Shown: positions 43,181-52,107, counted from the stretch's first letter. The stretch: 64,000 nucleotides of DNA from Rhodospirillaceae bacterium (GCA_020638575.1 JACKIH010000003.1:3707001-3771000), one strand, 5' to 3'. Notes: a model not told the origin generated them from the sequence alone. Numbers and translations are program-made.

Positions 43181-44188
43181 CTAAAGTGCAGCCGTCAGAA
43201 CCTCGGCATAGAGCGACGGGTCGACGTTGCCGCCGGTCAGCACCACGCCGACGGTGAGATCGCCGTCCGCCTGGCCGGGGAGGCGGCGGTTGAGTGCCGC
43301 GGCCAGCGCCACCGCACCGCCCGGTTCCACCACCAGCTTCAGCTCGGCGAAGGCGGCGCGCATGGCGTCGGCGGCCTCGGCGTCGGTGACCGTGAGCCCG
43401 CCGGCCAGATGGCGACGGTTGAGTGCGAAGGTCAGCTCGCCCGGCGAAGGCGACAGCAGGGCATCGCAGATGGAGCGGGCGGCCGGGTCCACAGCCTGGC
43501 GCTCGCCAGCGGCCAGCGAGCGCGCGGTGTCGTCGAACCCCGCCGGCTCGACGGCATAGACGCGGGTGGCCGGCGACCGCTCGGCCATGGCCAGCCCGCA
43601 GCCGGCAATCAGCCCGCCGCCGCCGCAGCACACCACCAGCGCGTCCAGCACCACCCCCAGCTCGGCCGCCTGGCCGGCCAGCTCCAGCCCCAGGGTGCCG
43701 CCGCCGGCGATGGTCCAGGGGTGGTCGTAGGGCGGGATCAGCGTCAGCCCGCGTTCCGCGGCGATGCGCGCCCCCAGCGCCTCGCGGTTTTCCGTATAGC
43801 GGTCGTAAAGCACCACCTCCGCCCCGAAGCCGCGGGTACGGGCAATCTTGATGCGCGGGGCATCGGCCGGCATCACGATCACCGCCGGGCTGCCCACCCT
43901 GGCCGCGGCACAGGCCACCGCCTGGGCGTGATTGCCCGAGGAGTAGGCGAGCACGCCGCGGTCCAGGGCAGCACGGCTCAACTGGGTAATGTGGTTGGCG
44001 GCGCCGCGGATCTTGAACGAGCCGGTGCGCTGCAGCACCTCGGCCTTGATCAGCAGGCGGGCACCGGCGCGAGCATCCAGCGCGTCTGAGCGCAGCACCG
44101 GCGTGACCTTCGCGAAGTCGCCGATGCGGCCGGCAGCCGCGGCGATGTCGGCAGCCGTCGGCAAGGCGGCGTCGGGGGCGATGTCCAT
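43181..44188 (-). CDS. PLP-dependent threonine dehydratase / serine racemase family
   Basis: 335 residues of the fold-type II PLP family. The Schiff-base Lys is in RTGSFKIRGA, the phosphate-binding loop is CCGGGGLIAG, and the substrate loop is YSSGNHAQAVACAAA. There is no ACT-like regulatory domain, so it is the short catabolic type: threonine dehydratase (2-oxobutyrate plus ammonia), serine racemase or hydroxyaspartate dehydratase. Which of them cannot be decided. ATG 44188 chosen. No metabolic partners are adjacent. Confidence 0.9.
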   Translation of the reverse strand: MDIAPDAALPTAADIAAAAGRIGDFAKVTPVLRSDALDARAGARLLIKAEVLQRTGSFKIRGAANHITQLSRAALDRGVLAYSSGNHAQAVACAAARVGSPAVIVMPADAPRIKIARTRGFGAEVVLYDRYTENREALGARIAAERGLTLIPPYDHPWTIAGGGTLGLELAGQAAELGVVLDALVVCCGGGGLIAGCGLAMAERSPATRVYAVEPAGFDDTARSLAAGERQAVDPAARSICDALLSPSPGELTFALNRRHLAGGLTVTDAEAADAMRAAFAELKLVVEPGGAVALAAALNRRLPGQADGDLTVGVVLTGGNVDPSLYAEVLTAAL

Positions 44189-44267
44189 TGGCTTGGTCTC
44201 CGCGGCTCGGGCGTGTGCGCTCGTTACGCCGCGGCGTGGGGGAGAGGCAAGGGGCTGGCGACGGGAG

Positions 44268-44765
44268 TCAGTGGATCCACACGGCCATTTCTTCGATGGT
44301 GGACTCGCCGGCATCGGCATCGGGGCCGCGCAGCATGTCGTCCACATCCGACCAGCACGGCGCTTCGCCAAGCACCTCGCGGAGCTGCTCCACCAGTTCG
44401 TGGGCGGCATGGTTCATGGCCGTCGGCGTACGCGTGGGGCCTTCCAGCAGCAGGCAGGTGCGCGCGGCATCGCCCAGGATCTCCATGGCCGGGTAGGCGG
44501 TGGGTCCCGCCGGCGGCAGCACGGCGTGGCTGAATTGCGGATTGATTGCCCGGCGCTGCAGGCTTTCCGCCAGCACCTGGGCGCGCACCGCATCGTCGAT
44601 CCGTCCCACGGTGCCGGCCCCGAGGGCGTCGGCATGGTCGCGCAGCAGCCGCAGGGCATGCAGCAGGCCGAACGCCACATCGCCGGGGGTCGCCCGCAGT
44701 TTGGCTTCGCGGACGGCGTTGGCGATCACGGCATCGACCACCTGTGCTTCCTGAGACTGCGTCAT
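44268..44765 (-). CDS. Hypothetical protein, helical, unknown family
   Basis: 165 residues, soluble, mostly helical (AVIANAVREAKLRATPGDVA, GLLHALRLLRDHADALG) with an acidic C-terminus ending EEMAVWIH. I do not recognise a domain. Codon use is like its neighbours. It lies between the dehydratase and the LysE exporter, all on the minus strand, but gaps of 79 and 132 bases argue against one tight operon. Confidence 0.6.
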   Translation of the reverse strand: MTQSQEAQVVDAVIANAVREAKLRATPGDVAFGLLHALRLLRDHADALGAGTVGRIDDAVRAQVLAESLQRRAINPQFSHAVLPPAGPTAYPAMEILGDAARTCLLLEGPTRTPTAMNHAAHELVEQLREVLGEAPCWSDVDDMLRGPDADAGESTIEEMAVWIH

Positions 44766-44897
44766 GGATCGCGCTCCTGCTTGGCGGGGGCGGCGGCGGG
44801 CAGTTCCGGACGGGAGGCAGACCGCAGCATCCACGATCACTGTAGACACCAGGACGTTAAGAAATTGCTTGTCGCCGGGCGGTGTTCCCACCGTCGG

Positions 44898-45521
44898 TCA
44901 ATCGCTGGTCGCCAGGCGCAGGCCGAAGCCGAGGAAGATGGCGCCGGCCGCCCGGTCGATCCACACGCGCGCCCGCCGGTAGGCCCGCGCGAACGGCGGC
45001 CGGCCGAGCACCGCCATCATCATCGCGTACCAGCTTGCCGACATGGTGAGCATGATCGCCAGCACCGCCGCGTCCAGCCACAGCGCGGGGTGGGGGGGAA
45101 ACGAAGCCACGAAGATGGAGGCGATGAAGGCCGCCGTCTTGGGATTGGTGGCATTGGTGAGGAAGCCGACGCGGAACGGATGGGCCAGCGGCGGCGCATC
45201 GGCCGGGTTGGGTTCGAAGGCCCGGCGTTCGCGGGTTTTCCACAACAGACGAACGCCAAGATAGATGAGGTAGGCCCCACCCACCACCTTGCCCACCGCC
45301 AGGGCATCGGGAGCGGCCGCCACCAGGGCGGTCAGCCCGAACAGCCCGAACGCTACCCAGCCGGCGGTTGCGGCCAGCGTGCCGGCGACCAGCCGCATCG
45401 CCACCGCGCGGCCCTGGCTCATGGTGGTGTGGGCCACGATTAGGGTGTTGGGGCCGGGGGTCACCACCGCGATGGACCAGATGGCGATCACGGACAAGAT
45501 GGCGGCAAGCTCGTCGGACAT
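44898..45521 (-). CDS. LysE/RhtB family amino acid exporter
   Basis: 207 residues with six predicted membrane helices and the LysE-family signatures VVTPGPNTLIVA (PGPN near residue 23), GAYLIYLGVRLLW and FLTNATNPKTAAFIASIF. It exports amino acids or related metabolites across the inner membrane. Substrate unknown; members act on homoserine, threonine, lysine and others. The ATG at 45521 fits the family start. Confidence 0.93.
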   Translation of the reverse strand: MSDELAAILSVIAIWSIAVVTPGPNTLIVAHTTMSQGRAVAMRLVAGTLAATAGWVAFGLFGLTALVAAAPDALAVGKVVGGAYLIYLGVRLLWKTRERRAFEPNPADAPPLAHPFRVGFLTNATNPKTAAFIASIFVASFPPHPALWLDAAVLAIMLTMSASWYAMMMAVLGRPPFARAYRRARVWIDRAAGAIFLGFGLRLATSD

Positions 45522-45630
45522 GGCGGAGGGATAGGTCCAGAAGCAGAGGGCCAGGCGGGTTGCAGTTCTTGGAAAGAGAATGCTAGTCGGTGCCGGGATC
45601 GCGGAGAAGCGCAGACAAGGAGAGGCCACC

Positions 45631-46032
45631 ATGACGATCGGCAAACTCGGAATGACGGCAGCGGCAGCGGCCGTGCTTGCGTTGGGCCAGATGGGCGGCA
45701 GCGCCTTCGCCCAATCTGCCGGCGAGCAACCCGAATTCATCGCCACCTGCAGCGAACAGATGGCCGACCGCGCCGCGGAGGTGGGAGCCGACCCGCAGGA
45801 GGTGTGCGGCTGCATGCGCGATACGGCCTTCGAACGGCTCACCACCGCGATGTCGGAAGAGGATGCGGGGCTGGTGCTGCTGGCGATCTCCGTTGCCACC
45901 GAGGACGGGTCCAACGACATCTTCGCGGCTTTCGCCGACGTGAGCGGCCGCACGGTGGACGAGGCGCGCGCGATGCTGCAGGACGCACCGGCCCTGTTGG
46001 GCGACGTCGACACGATCTGCCTGGGGTCCTGA
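45631..46032 (+). CDS. Small periplasmic protein of unknown function with conserved cysteines
   Basis: 133 residues. Signal peptide to about SAFAQ, then a helical mature protein with cysteines at ATCSEQ, VCGCMRD and a C-terminal TICLGS, enough for two disulfides. The pattern is that of small secreted helical proteins with CxxC (EVCGCM) common in alphaproteobacteria. AAGGAGAG ribosome site. No neighbours on the same strand. Confidence 0.75.
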   Translation: MTIGKLGMTAAAAAVLALGQMGGSAFAQSAGEQPEFIATCSEQMADRAAEVGADPQEVCGCMRDTAFERLTTAMSEEDAGLVLLAISVATEDGSNDIFAAFADVSGRTVDEARAMLQDAPALLGDVDTICLGS

Positions 46033-46062
46033 CCGCAGGAGTCGGCCGGGGCGGGCCGCTGT

Positions 46063-46094
46063 GCCCCGCCGCCTTAGGCTGCGCCCCGCCGCCT
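46063..46094 (-). repeat. 20-bp duplication at the DUF2459 stop
   Basis: GCCCCGCCGCCT occurs at 46063-46074 and 46083-46094. The stop of the DUF2459 gene (46093-46095) is at the end of the second copy, and the first copy carries a similar TAA-bearing stretch on the minus strand (CCTTAGG). Another case of a repeat around a stop codon. Confidence 0.6.
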
Positions 46095-46767
46095 ATCTCA
46101 AGTGGTCGAGCAGCGCTGCGGGGAAGGGCGACCAGAAGGCCGTGCGGATGCCGGCCTCCGCCAGCCCGCGGCGCACCCACTCGTTGCAGGTGACGATCGG
46201 CGAATAGCGCCCGCGTGCCTCGTAGAACCCGTCGTTGCCGTGGTAGCCGGAACCGGCGATGCGCTGCGGCCGGCCCCCGGTGCCGGTGGCGAGGGTGGCC
46301 AGGATGTGGCGCACCAGCGCGTCGTAGGCGGCCGGCGACACGCGCGTTTCCACGTAGTCTTCGCCCGGCGTCCACGGCGGCCAGTAGGCCACCTGCAAAG
46401 CGGCACCGCCGAAGCCCAGCACGGCGGCCGCGGCGGTTTCCGGCTCCAGGTCCGCCCAGGTGGGCGTGTTGAGGTAGAACTCCCGGCTGCCCCAGCCGAA
46501 GGAGATGGTGCTGGCCCCCCACGGATAGGCGGGGAAGTCCTGCGGCGGAAACACCGTCGTCCAGTCGATGCGGTCGCTGACGATGGGCAACACCAGGTTG
46601 GCGTGCGCACCGTTTGAGGTGAGGCCGACGGCAATGCCGTCCGCCACCGGCCGGAAGTCGCGGTTGACGGGCAGTTCCGCCAGGCCAAAGGCGGCGACCG
46701 CATAGAGCGCCGCGGCGGCGAGCAGGCCCGCCAGCCAGCCAACCAAAAACCCGATCACGCGCAGCAT
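46093..46767 (-). CDS. DUF2459 family protein (TIGR02117, urease-region type)
   Basis: 224 residues: an N-terminal membrane anchor (VIGFLVGWLAGLLAAAALYA) and a periplasmic domain of DUF2459/TIGR02117 (GLTSNGAHANLVLPI, WGASTISFGWGSREFYLNTP, YHGNDGFYEARGRYSPIVTC, NEWVRRGLAEAGI). The family has conserved His, Cys and Asn, suggestive of a papain-like amidase; the reaction is unknown. It lies 47 bases after the last oxidoreductase gene on the same strand and could be read with it. Confidence 0.86.
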   Translation of the reverse strand: MLRVIGFLVGWLAGLLAAAALYAVAAFGLAELPVNRDFRPVADGIAVGLTSNGAHANLVLPIVSDRIDWTTVFPPQDFPAYPWGASTISFGWGSREFYLNTPTWADLEPETAAAAVLGFGGAALQVAYWPPWTPGEDYVETRVSPAAYDALVRHILATLATGTGGRPQRIAGSGYHGNDGFYEARGRYSPIVTCNEWVRRGLAEAGIRTAFWSPFPAALLDHLR

Positions 46768-46814
46768 GACCGGGTTCCTGGCCTCACCGAGGGAACCGAG
46801 GGGCCGGACCGTCT

Positions 46815-48512
46815 TTACGGCTCGGCGATCATCTCGATGTATCCGCAGGGGCATTCGGTGGCGCAGATGCCGCAGCCCTTGCAGAAGTCGTAGTCGAACA
46901 GGTAGTGCGAGCCGTCCGACGCCAGTTGCGCCGTCTTGATCACGGCATTGTCCGGGCACAGCGTCCAGCAGTTGTCGCAGGCCAGGCAGTTGCCGCAACT
47001 GAAGCAGCGATGGGCTTCGGCGATGGCGGCGGCACCGGCGACCGCCCCTTCGATCTCCAGATCGTCGGTGCGGCGTTCCGGCGGCACCTTGGGCACCGGC
47101 ACGCGGGCCTTCTTTTCGTAGTAGTGCAGATTCAGCCCGGCGTAGGGAATCGGCGGGCGCGGCGTGAGGTCCGGCAGCGGAGTATCGCTGAGGTAGGAGT
47201 CGATGGCGGCGGCGGCCAGGCGCCCGTCGCCGATGGCGGCACTCACCGTTCCCCGGTCGCCGCGGGCATCGCCGCCGACGAACACGTTGGGATGATCCTC
47301 CAGGTGCCCGAACGGATCCCTGGCCCGCAGGTAGCTGCCGCCGTGCAGCAGGTCTGCCACCCCTTCGGGATCCACCACCTCGCCGATGCAGGGCACCACC
47401 ATGTCGGTCGCCACCACGCGTTCGGTGCCTTCGAAGGCGATGCGTTCCTTGCGGCCGGACTTGCCGGGCAGCTTCTTCAGGCTGACCATTTCCACGCCGA
47501 CCACCCGCGAGCCGCGCATGATGAGCCGCTGGATGGTGGCGTGGGGGATGATCACCACGCCTTCTTCCAGGGCCTCGTCCAGCTCGCGCGGCACCACATT
47601 CAGCACGTCGTCGGGCTCGGTATCGGGCCCGGGCAGGCCGGACGCGGTGATCAGCGTTACCTCTGCGGCCCCCTTGCGCTTCATGATGCGGCAGAGGTCG
47701 ACGGCGGTGTTGCCGCCGCCGTGGACGACGACGCGCTCGGCCTCGGGCATGGACAGGTGGTCGACCCACCCCTTCAGCAGGTGCAGGCCCTCATGCAGGT
47801 CGGCCGGCACGGCGCCGCCGACGCTCCATTCCCGGCTCTTCTGGCAGCCGATGCCGAGGAACACCGCGGCATACTCGTCGCCCAGTTCGTCGATCTGGAA
47901 GTCACGGCCGAGCCGCTGGCGCAGCTGCAGGTCGATGCCCACTTCCAGCACGCGGGAGATTTCCGCATCCAGCACGTCGCGCGGCAGGCGCGTCATGGGG
48001 ATGGCGGACTTCAGCAAGCCGCCGGCTTCCGTCAGGGCTTCCAGGATGGTCACGCGGTAGCCGCGGCGGGTGAGGTGGTAGGCCGCCGACAACCCGCCGG
48101 GACCGGCACCGATCACCGCCACCTTGGGCCGCGTCGAGTCGATCGCCGGAACGTTGGGATAGGGCCAGTCGTTGGCGATCGCCTCATCGCCCAGCCAACG
48201 CTCCAGGTTGTGGATGGCGATGGGCTGGTCGAGCTGGCCACGGTTGCACGCCGTCTCGCAGGGGTGCGGGCACACCCGGCCGGTGATCGCCGGCATCGGG
48301 TTGATGTTGACCAGGGTTTCCCAGGCGGCGCGAACGTCGTTTTCCTGGATCTTGGCAAGCCACGCCTGCTGGTCTTCGCCGGCGGGGCAGGCGCCGTGGC
48401 ATGGCGCCGTGGCGTGCTTGTGCACCGGCCTCAGGGTGCGCCAGCTTCCGGTCTTGAAGTTGAGCGACGTTGCGGGATCGGCATAGCCGCTGCGGGTCAG
48501 TACGCTGGACAT
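46815..48512 (-). CDS. GltD-like NAD(P)H:ferredoxin oxidoreductase fused to a 2[4Fe-4S] ferredoxin (PFOR delta)
   Basis: 565 residues. N-terminal Fe-S domain of GltD type (CHGACPAGEDQ, CPHPCETACNRG), FAD-binding VAVIGAGPGGLSAAYHLTRRGY, NAD(P)-binding VVHGGGNTAVDLCRIM, then a C-terminal ferredoxin with clusters CGNCLACDNCWTLCP and CKGCGICATECPCGYIEM. The last part equals the delta subunit of four-subunit pyruvate:ferredoxin oxidoreductases; fused to a GltD-like flavoprotein it can couple 2-oxoacid oxidation to NAD(P). It is last of four genes, 10 bases after the beta gene, with GAGGGAG as ribosome site. Confidence 0.92.
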   Translation of the reverse strand: MSSVLTRSGYADPATSLNFKTGSWRTLRPVHKHATAPCHGACPAGEDQQAWLAKIQENDVRAAWETLVNINPMPAITGRVCPHPCETACNRGQLDQPIAIHNLERWLGDEAIANDWPYPNVPAIDSTRPKVAVIGAGPGGLSAAYHLTRRGYRVTILEALTEAGGLLKSAIPMTRLPRDVLDAEISRVLEVGIDLQLRQRLGRDFQIDELGDEYAAVFLGIGCQKSREWSVGGAVPADLHEGLHLLKGWVDHLSMPEAERVVVHGGGNTAVDLCRIMKRKGAAEVTLITASGLPGPDTEPDDVLNVVPRELDEALEEGVVIIPHATIQRLIMRGSRVVGVEMVSLKKLPGKSGRKERIAFEGTERVVATDMVVPCIGEVVDPEGVADLLHGGSYLRARDPFGHLEDHPNVFVGGDARGDRGTVSAAIGDGRLAAAAIDSYLSDTPLPDLTPRPPIPYAGLNLHYYEKKARVPVPKVPPERRTDDLEIEGAVAGAAAIAEAHRCFSCGNCLACDNCWTLCPDNAVIKTAQLASDGSHYLFDYDFCKGCGICATECPCGYIEMIAEP

Positions 48513-48522
48513 CGTCGCTCCC

Positions 48523-49593
48523 TCACATCACCTGAACCGGACCGCCGCGCCGGACCGTATCCAGCCCGTCGGTATCCATGACGTCTTCGCCGACCCCCTT
48601 CAGGTTGTATCGGGCGATGTTGAAGTCGGCGAGCGCCTGCAGGTGCTCGCGTTCCTCGCGCGCCCGCGGGTCCTTGTCGTTGAACAGGTGGCGGTAGCGG
48701 TTCTGGACCTTGAGGTATTCCGTTACCGGTTTGGGATCGCGGATGGGCATCACGCTCACCACCTCGCCCCGCTCGAACTCCACCATCGGGTAGAGCCCGC
48801 ATTCAACGGCCAGACGTGCGATCTGGATGGTCAAGGCACCGTCGTGGCCCCAGCCCAGCGGGCAGGGCGAGTGGATGGCAAGGAAGGTGGGGCCTTCCAC
48901 GTCCATGGCGCGGCGCACCTTGCGGCGCACATCCACCGGGAACGCCACAGACGCGCTGGCCGCGTAGGGCACGTGGTGGGCGGCGATGATGGACAGCAGG
49001 TCCTTCTTCAGGTGCCGTTTGCCCATGCGTTCCTGGCCGGCCGGCGAAGTGGTGGTCGACGCCGCGTGCGGCGTGGACCCGGAGCGCTGGATGCCGGTGT
49101 TCATGTAGGCTTCGTTGTCGTAGCAGACGTAGAGCACGTTGTGATAGCGCTCCAGCATGCCCGACAGGGCCTGGAAGCCGATGTCGTAGGTGCCGCCGTC
49201 GCCGCCCTGGGCGATGACCTTGGTGCGCTTGCCCTTGGCCTTCAGCGCGGCCTCCATGCCCGAGGCCACCGCTGCGGCGTTCTCGAACAGGGAGTGGACG
49301 AACGGCACCCGCCAAGCCGACTGCGGGTAGGGGGTGGTGAACACCTCCAGGCAGCCGGTGGCGTTGGACAGCATGACGTCGGGGCCGGCGGTTTCCGACA
49401 CCAGGCGCGCGCCCAGTGCCTCACCGCAGCCCTGGCAGGCGCGGTGGCCGCTCTCCAGCCCGCAGAAGCGGGGCTGGCGAGACCGCACGTCGTCGTTCGG
49501 CGACGGCTCGGCCGCAGCGCTCAGGTCCGGCGCCAGGCGTCCGTGCTTGCGGCGCAGCTCTTCGAGCCGCTGGGCGTCCTTGATCTCGGTCAT
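48523..49593 (-). CDS. porB: Pyruvate (2-oxoacid):ferredoxin oxidoreductase beta subunit
   Basis: 356 residues. TPP-binding core GGDGGTYDIGFQALSGML with YVCYDNEAYMNTG (DNEAYMNTG metal/TPP motif), and the cluster Cys pair in ACQGCGEALGARL plus NATGCLEVFTT. TTPYPQSAWRVPFVHSLFEN is characteristic of the pyruvate-specific enzyme. An N-terminal 40-residue extension precedes the usual start. It overlaps porA by 4 bases (ATGA). With the alpha, gamma and delta parts it oxidises pyruvate to acetyl-CoA, reducing ferredoxin. Confidence 0.94.
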   Translation of the reverse strand: MTEIKDAQRLEELRRKHGRLAPDLSAAAEPSPNDDVRSRQPRFCGLESGHRACQGCGEALGARLVSETAGPDVMLSNATGCLEVFTTPYPQSAWRVPFVHSLFENAAAVASGMEAALKAKGKRTKVIAQGGDGGTYDIGFQALSGMLERYHNVLYVCYDNEAYMNTGIQRSGSTPHAASTTTSPAGQERMGKRHLKKDLLSIIAAHHVPYAASASVAFPVDVRRKVRRAMDVEGPTFLAIHSPCPLGWGHDGALTIQIARLAVECGLYPMVEFERGEVVSVMPIRDPKPVTEYLKVQNRYRHLFNDKDPRAREEREHLQALADFNIARYNLKGVGEDVMDTDGLDTVRRGGPVQVM

Positions 49594-50765
49594 CGATCCT
49601 CCTCCGCGAGCTTTTCCAGCTCCACGTCGAAGATCTTGAAGGCGCCGTCGTGGGCGCTGTCCAAGCTCTCGATGAGCTGCGGGTAGAGCTCGATGGGAAT
49701 GTCACGGCCGCCGAGGCCGATGGTGTAGTTGACGATCCTTGGCATCGGGCCATCGCCGGCCGCGAGTGCTGCCCGCACCTCGGTACCGATGATGCCGCCG
49801 AGACCCGGCGAAAAGGCGCGTTCCACGACCACCAGGTCCTTCAGGCCCCGGCAGGCTTCGCACAACGCCGCCGCCGGGAAGGGCCGGTAGCAGCGTAGCT
49901 TGATCAGCTTGGCCGGGCGCAGTTCGGGGTGCTCCTCGCGCGCCGCATGCAGCGTGTTGATCGCCGAACCGATGCACAGGATGCCGAGATCGGCGTCCTC
50001 CGGTCCGTCGACGGAGAGCAGGCCGCCGCATTGGCGCCCGGTCAGGTTCTGCCAGTCGGCGTCCGCGGCTTCGATCTCGGACATCGAGCGCACCATCGCC
50101 TGATGGTGGGAATGGCGGATTTCCGGGAAGAAGTCCGGCCCGACCATGGTGCCCAGGCTCTTTGGGTTCATCGGGTCGAGCGCCCGCTTGAACTCGAAGG
50201 GGGGCAGGTAGCTGTCCACCAGGTCCTGGTCGGGGATGTCCACCGGTTCATAGGTGTGGGTGAGCACGAACCCGTCCATGCACACCATCACCGGCAGCTC
50301 GGTGCGTTCGGTGATGCGGTAGGCCTGGATGGTGCTGTCCACCGCTTCCTGGTTGTCCGCGCAGTAGATCTGGATCCAGCCGCTGTCGCGCACCGCCATG
50401 GAGTCGGACTGGTCGTTCCAGATGTTGATGGGCGCCCCGATCGCGCGGTTGGCGCAGGTGAGCACCATGGGGATGCGCATGCCGGAGATGTTGAACAGCA
50501 CCTCGGCCATCAACAAGATCCCCTGGGAGGAGCTGGCCGTATAGGCCCGCGCCCCGGCGGCTGCGGCCCCCAGCACCACCGAGGCGGCGGAGAACTCGCT
50601 TTCCACGCTGACCAGCTCGGTCTTGAGCTGGCCGTCGGCCACCAGCTTGGAGATGTTCTCCACGATGTGGGTCTGCGGCGTGATCGGGTAGGCGGCAACC
50701 ACTTCCGGGCGGCAGCGGGTAACCGCCTTGGCAATGGCCATGGAGCCTTCAAGCGCTTCGAGCAA
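49590..50765 (-). CDS. porA: Pyruvate (2-oxoacid):ferredoxin oxidoreductase alpha subunit
   Basis: 391 residues. LEGSMAIAKAVTRCRPEVVA followed by AYPITPQTHIVENI is the PorA start; VESEFSAASVVLGAAAAGAR, SSSQGILLMAEVLFNISGMR and CYRPFPAAALCEACRGLKDL complete the pattern. I chose TTG 50765, as AAGGAG stands 7 bases upstream and the family includes the LEGS stretch; GTG 50786 and ATG 50741 are alternatives. The start overlaps the end of porG by 17 bases. It binds the oxoacid together with the beta subunit. Confidence 0.93.
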   Translation of the reverse strand: MLEALEGSMAIAKAVTRCRPEVVAAYPITPQTHIVENISKLVADGQLKTELVSVESEFSAASVVLGAAAAGARAYTASSSQGILLMAEVLFNISGMRIPMVLTCANRAIGAPINIWNDQSDSMAVRDSGWIQIYCADNQEAVDSTIQAYRITERTELPVMVCMDGFVLTHTYEPVDIPDQDLVDSYLPPFEFKRALDPMNPKSLGTMVGPDFFPEIRHSHHQAMVRSMSEIEAADADWQNLTGRQCGGLLSVDGPEDADLGILCIGSAINTLHAAREEHPELRPAKLIKLRCYRPFPAAALCEACRGLKDLVVVERAFSPGLGGIIGTEVRAALAAGDGPMPRIVNYTIGLGGRDIPIELYPQLIESLDSAHDGAFKIFDVELEKLAEEDR

Positions 50766-51324
50766 GGCTGATCTCCTTCCAGGCACCGGCCGGCACGCGC
50801 TGGGCGGCTTCGTCGACCAGGAGAATGTTCTTTTCCAGCACCGTACCCTTGAAGCGCTCGCCCATGGCTTTCTTCAGGGCATCCAACGGCATCAGCTCCG
50901 TCAGCGTCAGGAAGGCGCTGAGCAGCGGCACGTTCGGTACCGCGCGTCCCATCATGGCCATGGACATCTGGCCGGCGGGCAGGGCGGTCATGGCAACACC
51001 GTACATCTCCGACAGGTCCTCGGAGGACAGGTTGGAGTTGACCAGACAGCCGCCACCCGGCTTCAGACCCGCGGTCAAGGTGGGGTCGTGCAGCAGGTGC
51101 TCGTCCTGGACAATAAGATAGTCCGGCGAGCGGACTTGGCTGCGGCGGCGGATCGGCGAATCGTGGATGCGCACGAAGGCAACCACCGGAGCCCCCCGCC
51201 GTTCAGCGCCAAAGGCCGGAAACGCCTGGCAATATCGGCCGGCATTGAACGCAGCACCCGCCAGGATGTAGGCGGCGACAACGTTGCCCTGCCCACCCCG
51301 GCCGTGAATCCGGATTTCGATCAT
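50749..51324 (-). CDS. porG: Pyruvate (2-oxoacid):ferredoxin oxidoreductase gamma subunit
   Basis: 191 residues; IEIRIHGRGGQGNVVAAYIL (the GRGGQG motif) and FPAFGAERRGAPVVAFVRI are diagnostic of the gamma subunit, which binds CoA. First gene of the four-gene operon (gamma, alpha, beta, delta-fusion). The 248-base gap upstream holds an FNR/FixK-type box at 51426-51439, 102 bases before the start, consistent with use of this oxygen-sensitive enzyme under low oxygen. Confidence 0.94.
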   Translation of the reverse strand: MIEIRIHGRGGQGNVVAAYILAGAAFNAGRYCQAFPAFGAERRGAPVVAFVRIHDSPIRRRSQVRSPDYLIVQDEHLLHDPTLTAGLKPGGGCLVNSNLSSEDLSEMYGVAMTALPAGQMSMAMMGRAVPNVPLLSAFLTLTELMPLDALKKAMGERFKGTVLEKNILLVDEAAQRVPAGAWKEISLARSA

Positions 51325-51425
51325 GGTGCACTCTTGGGGTTTTTGCTGCGGCGGCGGGATCTTCCGCCCCGTTTCCACGCCGCCTGGATGAGCGTCAGAA
51401 AACACCGAAATGGGATTGGAATGCG

Positions 51426-51439
51426 TTGACGTGCATCAA
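51426..51439. promoter_or_regulatory. FNR/FixK-type box upstream of the oxidoreductase operon
   Basis: TTGACGTGCATCAA matches the FNR/FixK family consensus TTGA(T/C)-N4-(A/G)TCAA. On the porG strand it reads TTGAT-GCAC-GTCAA. It lies between porG (minus, 102 bases) and the membrane protein gene (plus, 134 bases), so either could be controlled. The match was found by eye only. Confidence 0.6.
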
Positions 51440-51572
51440 TGGGAATGCCTTCGCGCGGGGATGTTATGATCCGCGAAGCCAAAATGCGTGGTTTTCAAGG
51501 GGTTTTCGCTGCACTGCACAATAGCGATGATGGCAGTCAGGACGCCAGTCCTGGCTGGGAAAGGACCGTCTG

Positions 51573-52082
51573 GTGCCCGACATCGTCAAGTTGGCCATAG
51601 GGTTCGGCGTCGGCTTCAGCGTCGTCGTGGTCATCCTGTTTTCCCTGATTTCCGGTGTCGATCGGGGTCTGGAGATCGGCCTGATCGCAGGCGCCGTCGC
51701 GGTGGTTGCGACTCCGCTGATTGCCCACAAGTTGGCGCCCAGGTTCGGCGTTTCCCTCAGCGGCACGTCGGGTCCACGCCAGCGCCGGTCGATCGTGCTG
51801 GCGATGCCGCGGGGCGTTGCGCTGGAGAAGGCGAGAGCCGCGGCCGAAGCCATCGGCACGCAGGTGACGGAGGTGGATGCCAAGGGCCTGGTCGCCGGCA
51901 AGGTCCCTGGCGACGGGCGGCGGAGCTACGGCGAACGCATCACGATGTCGCTGGTGGACCTGCCGGACGGCCACACGGAGGTCACCGTCGCCAGCGCCCC
52001 CGTCCTGTGGACGACCCTCGTCGACTACGGCAAGGGCCGGGAGAACGTTGAGGCCATCGTTCGCCATCTCGGCGCGGCGTGA
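51573..52082 (+). CDS. Small membrane protein, unknown function
   Basis: 169 residues: two membrane helices (about 6-28, LAIGFGVGFSVVVVILFSL, and 33-51, GLEIGLIAGAVAVVATPLIA) with a cytoplasmic or periplasmic C-terminal domain of about 110 residues (mixed alpha/beta: RSIVLAMPRGVALEKARAAA, HTEVTVASAPVLWTTLVDYG) resembling small polyketide-cyclase-like or ferredoxin-like folds but not assigned. GTG start after GGGAAAGGA. Divergent from porG. Confidence 0.65.
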   Translation: MPDIVKLAIGFGVGFSVVVVILFSLISGVDRGLEIGLIAGAVAVVATPLIAHKLAPRFGVSLSGTSGPRQRRSIVLAMPRGVALEKARAAAEAIGTQVTEVDAKGLVAGKVPGDGRRSYGERITMSLVDLPDGHTEVTVASAPVLWTTLVDYGKGRENVEAIVRHLGAA

Positions 52083-52107
52083 GGCCGCAGCAGGGCGGTG
52101 AACCCCG

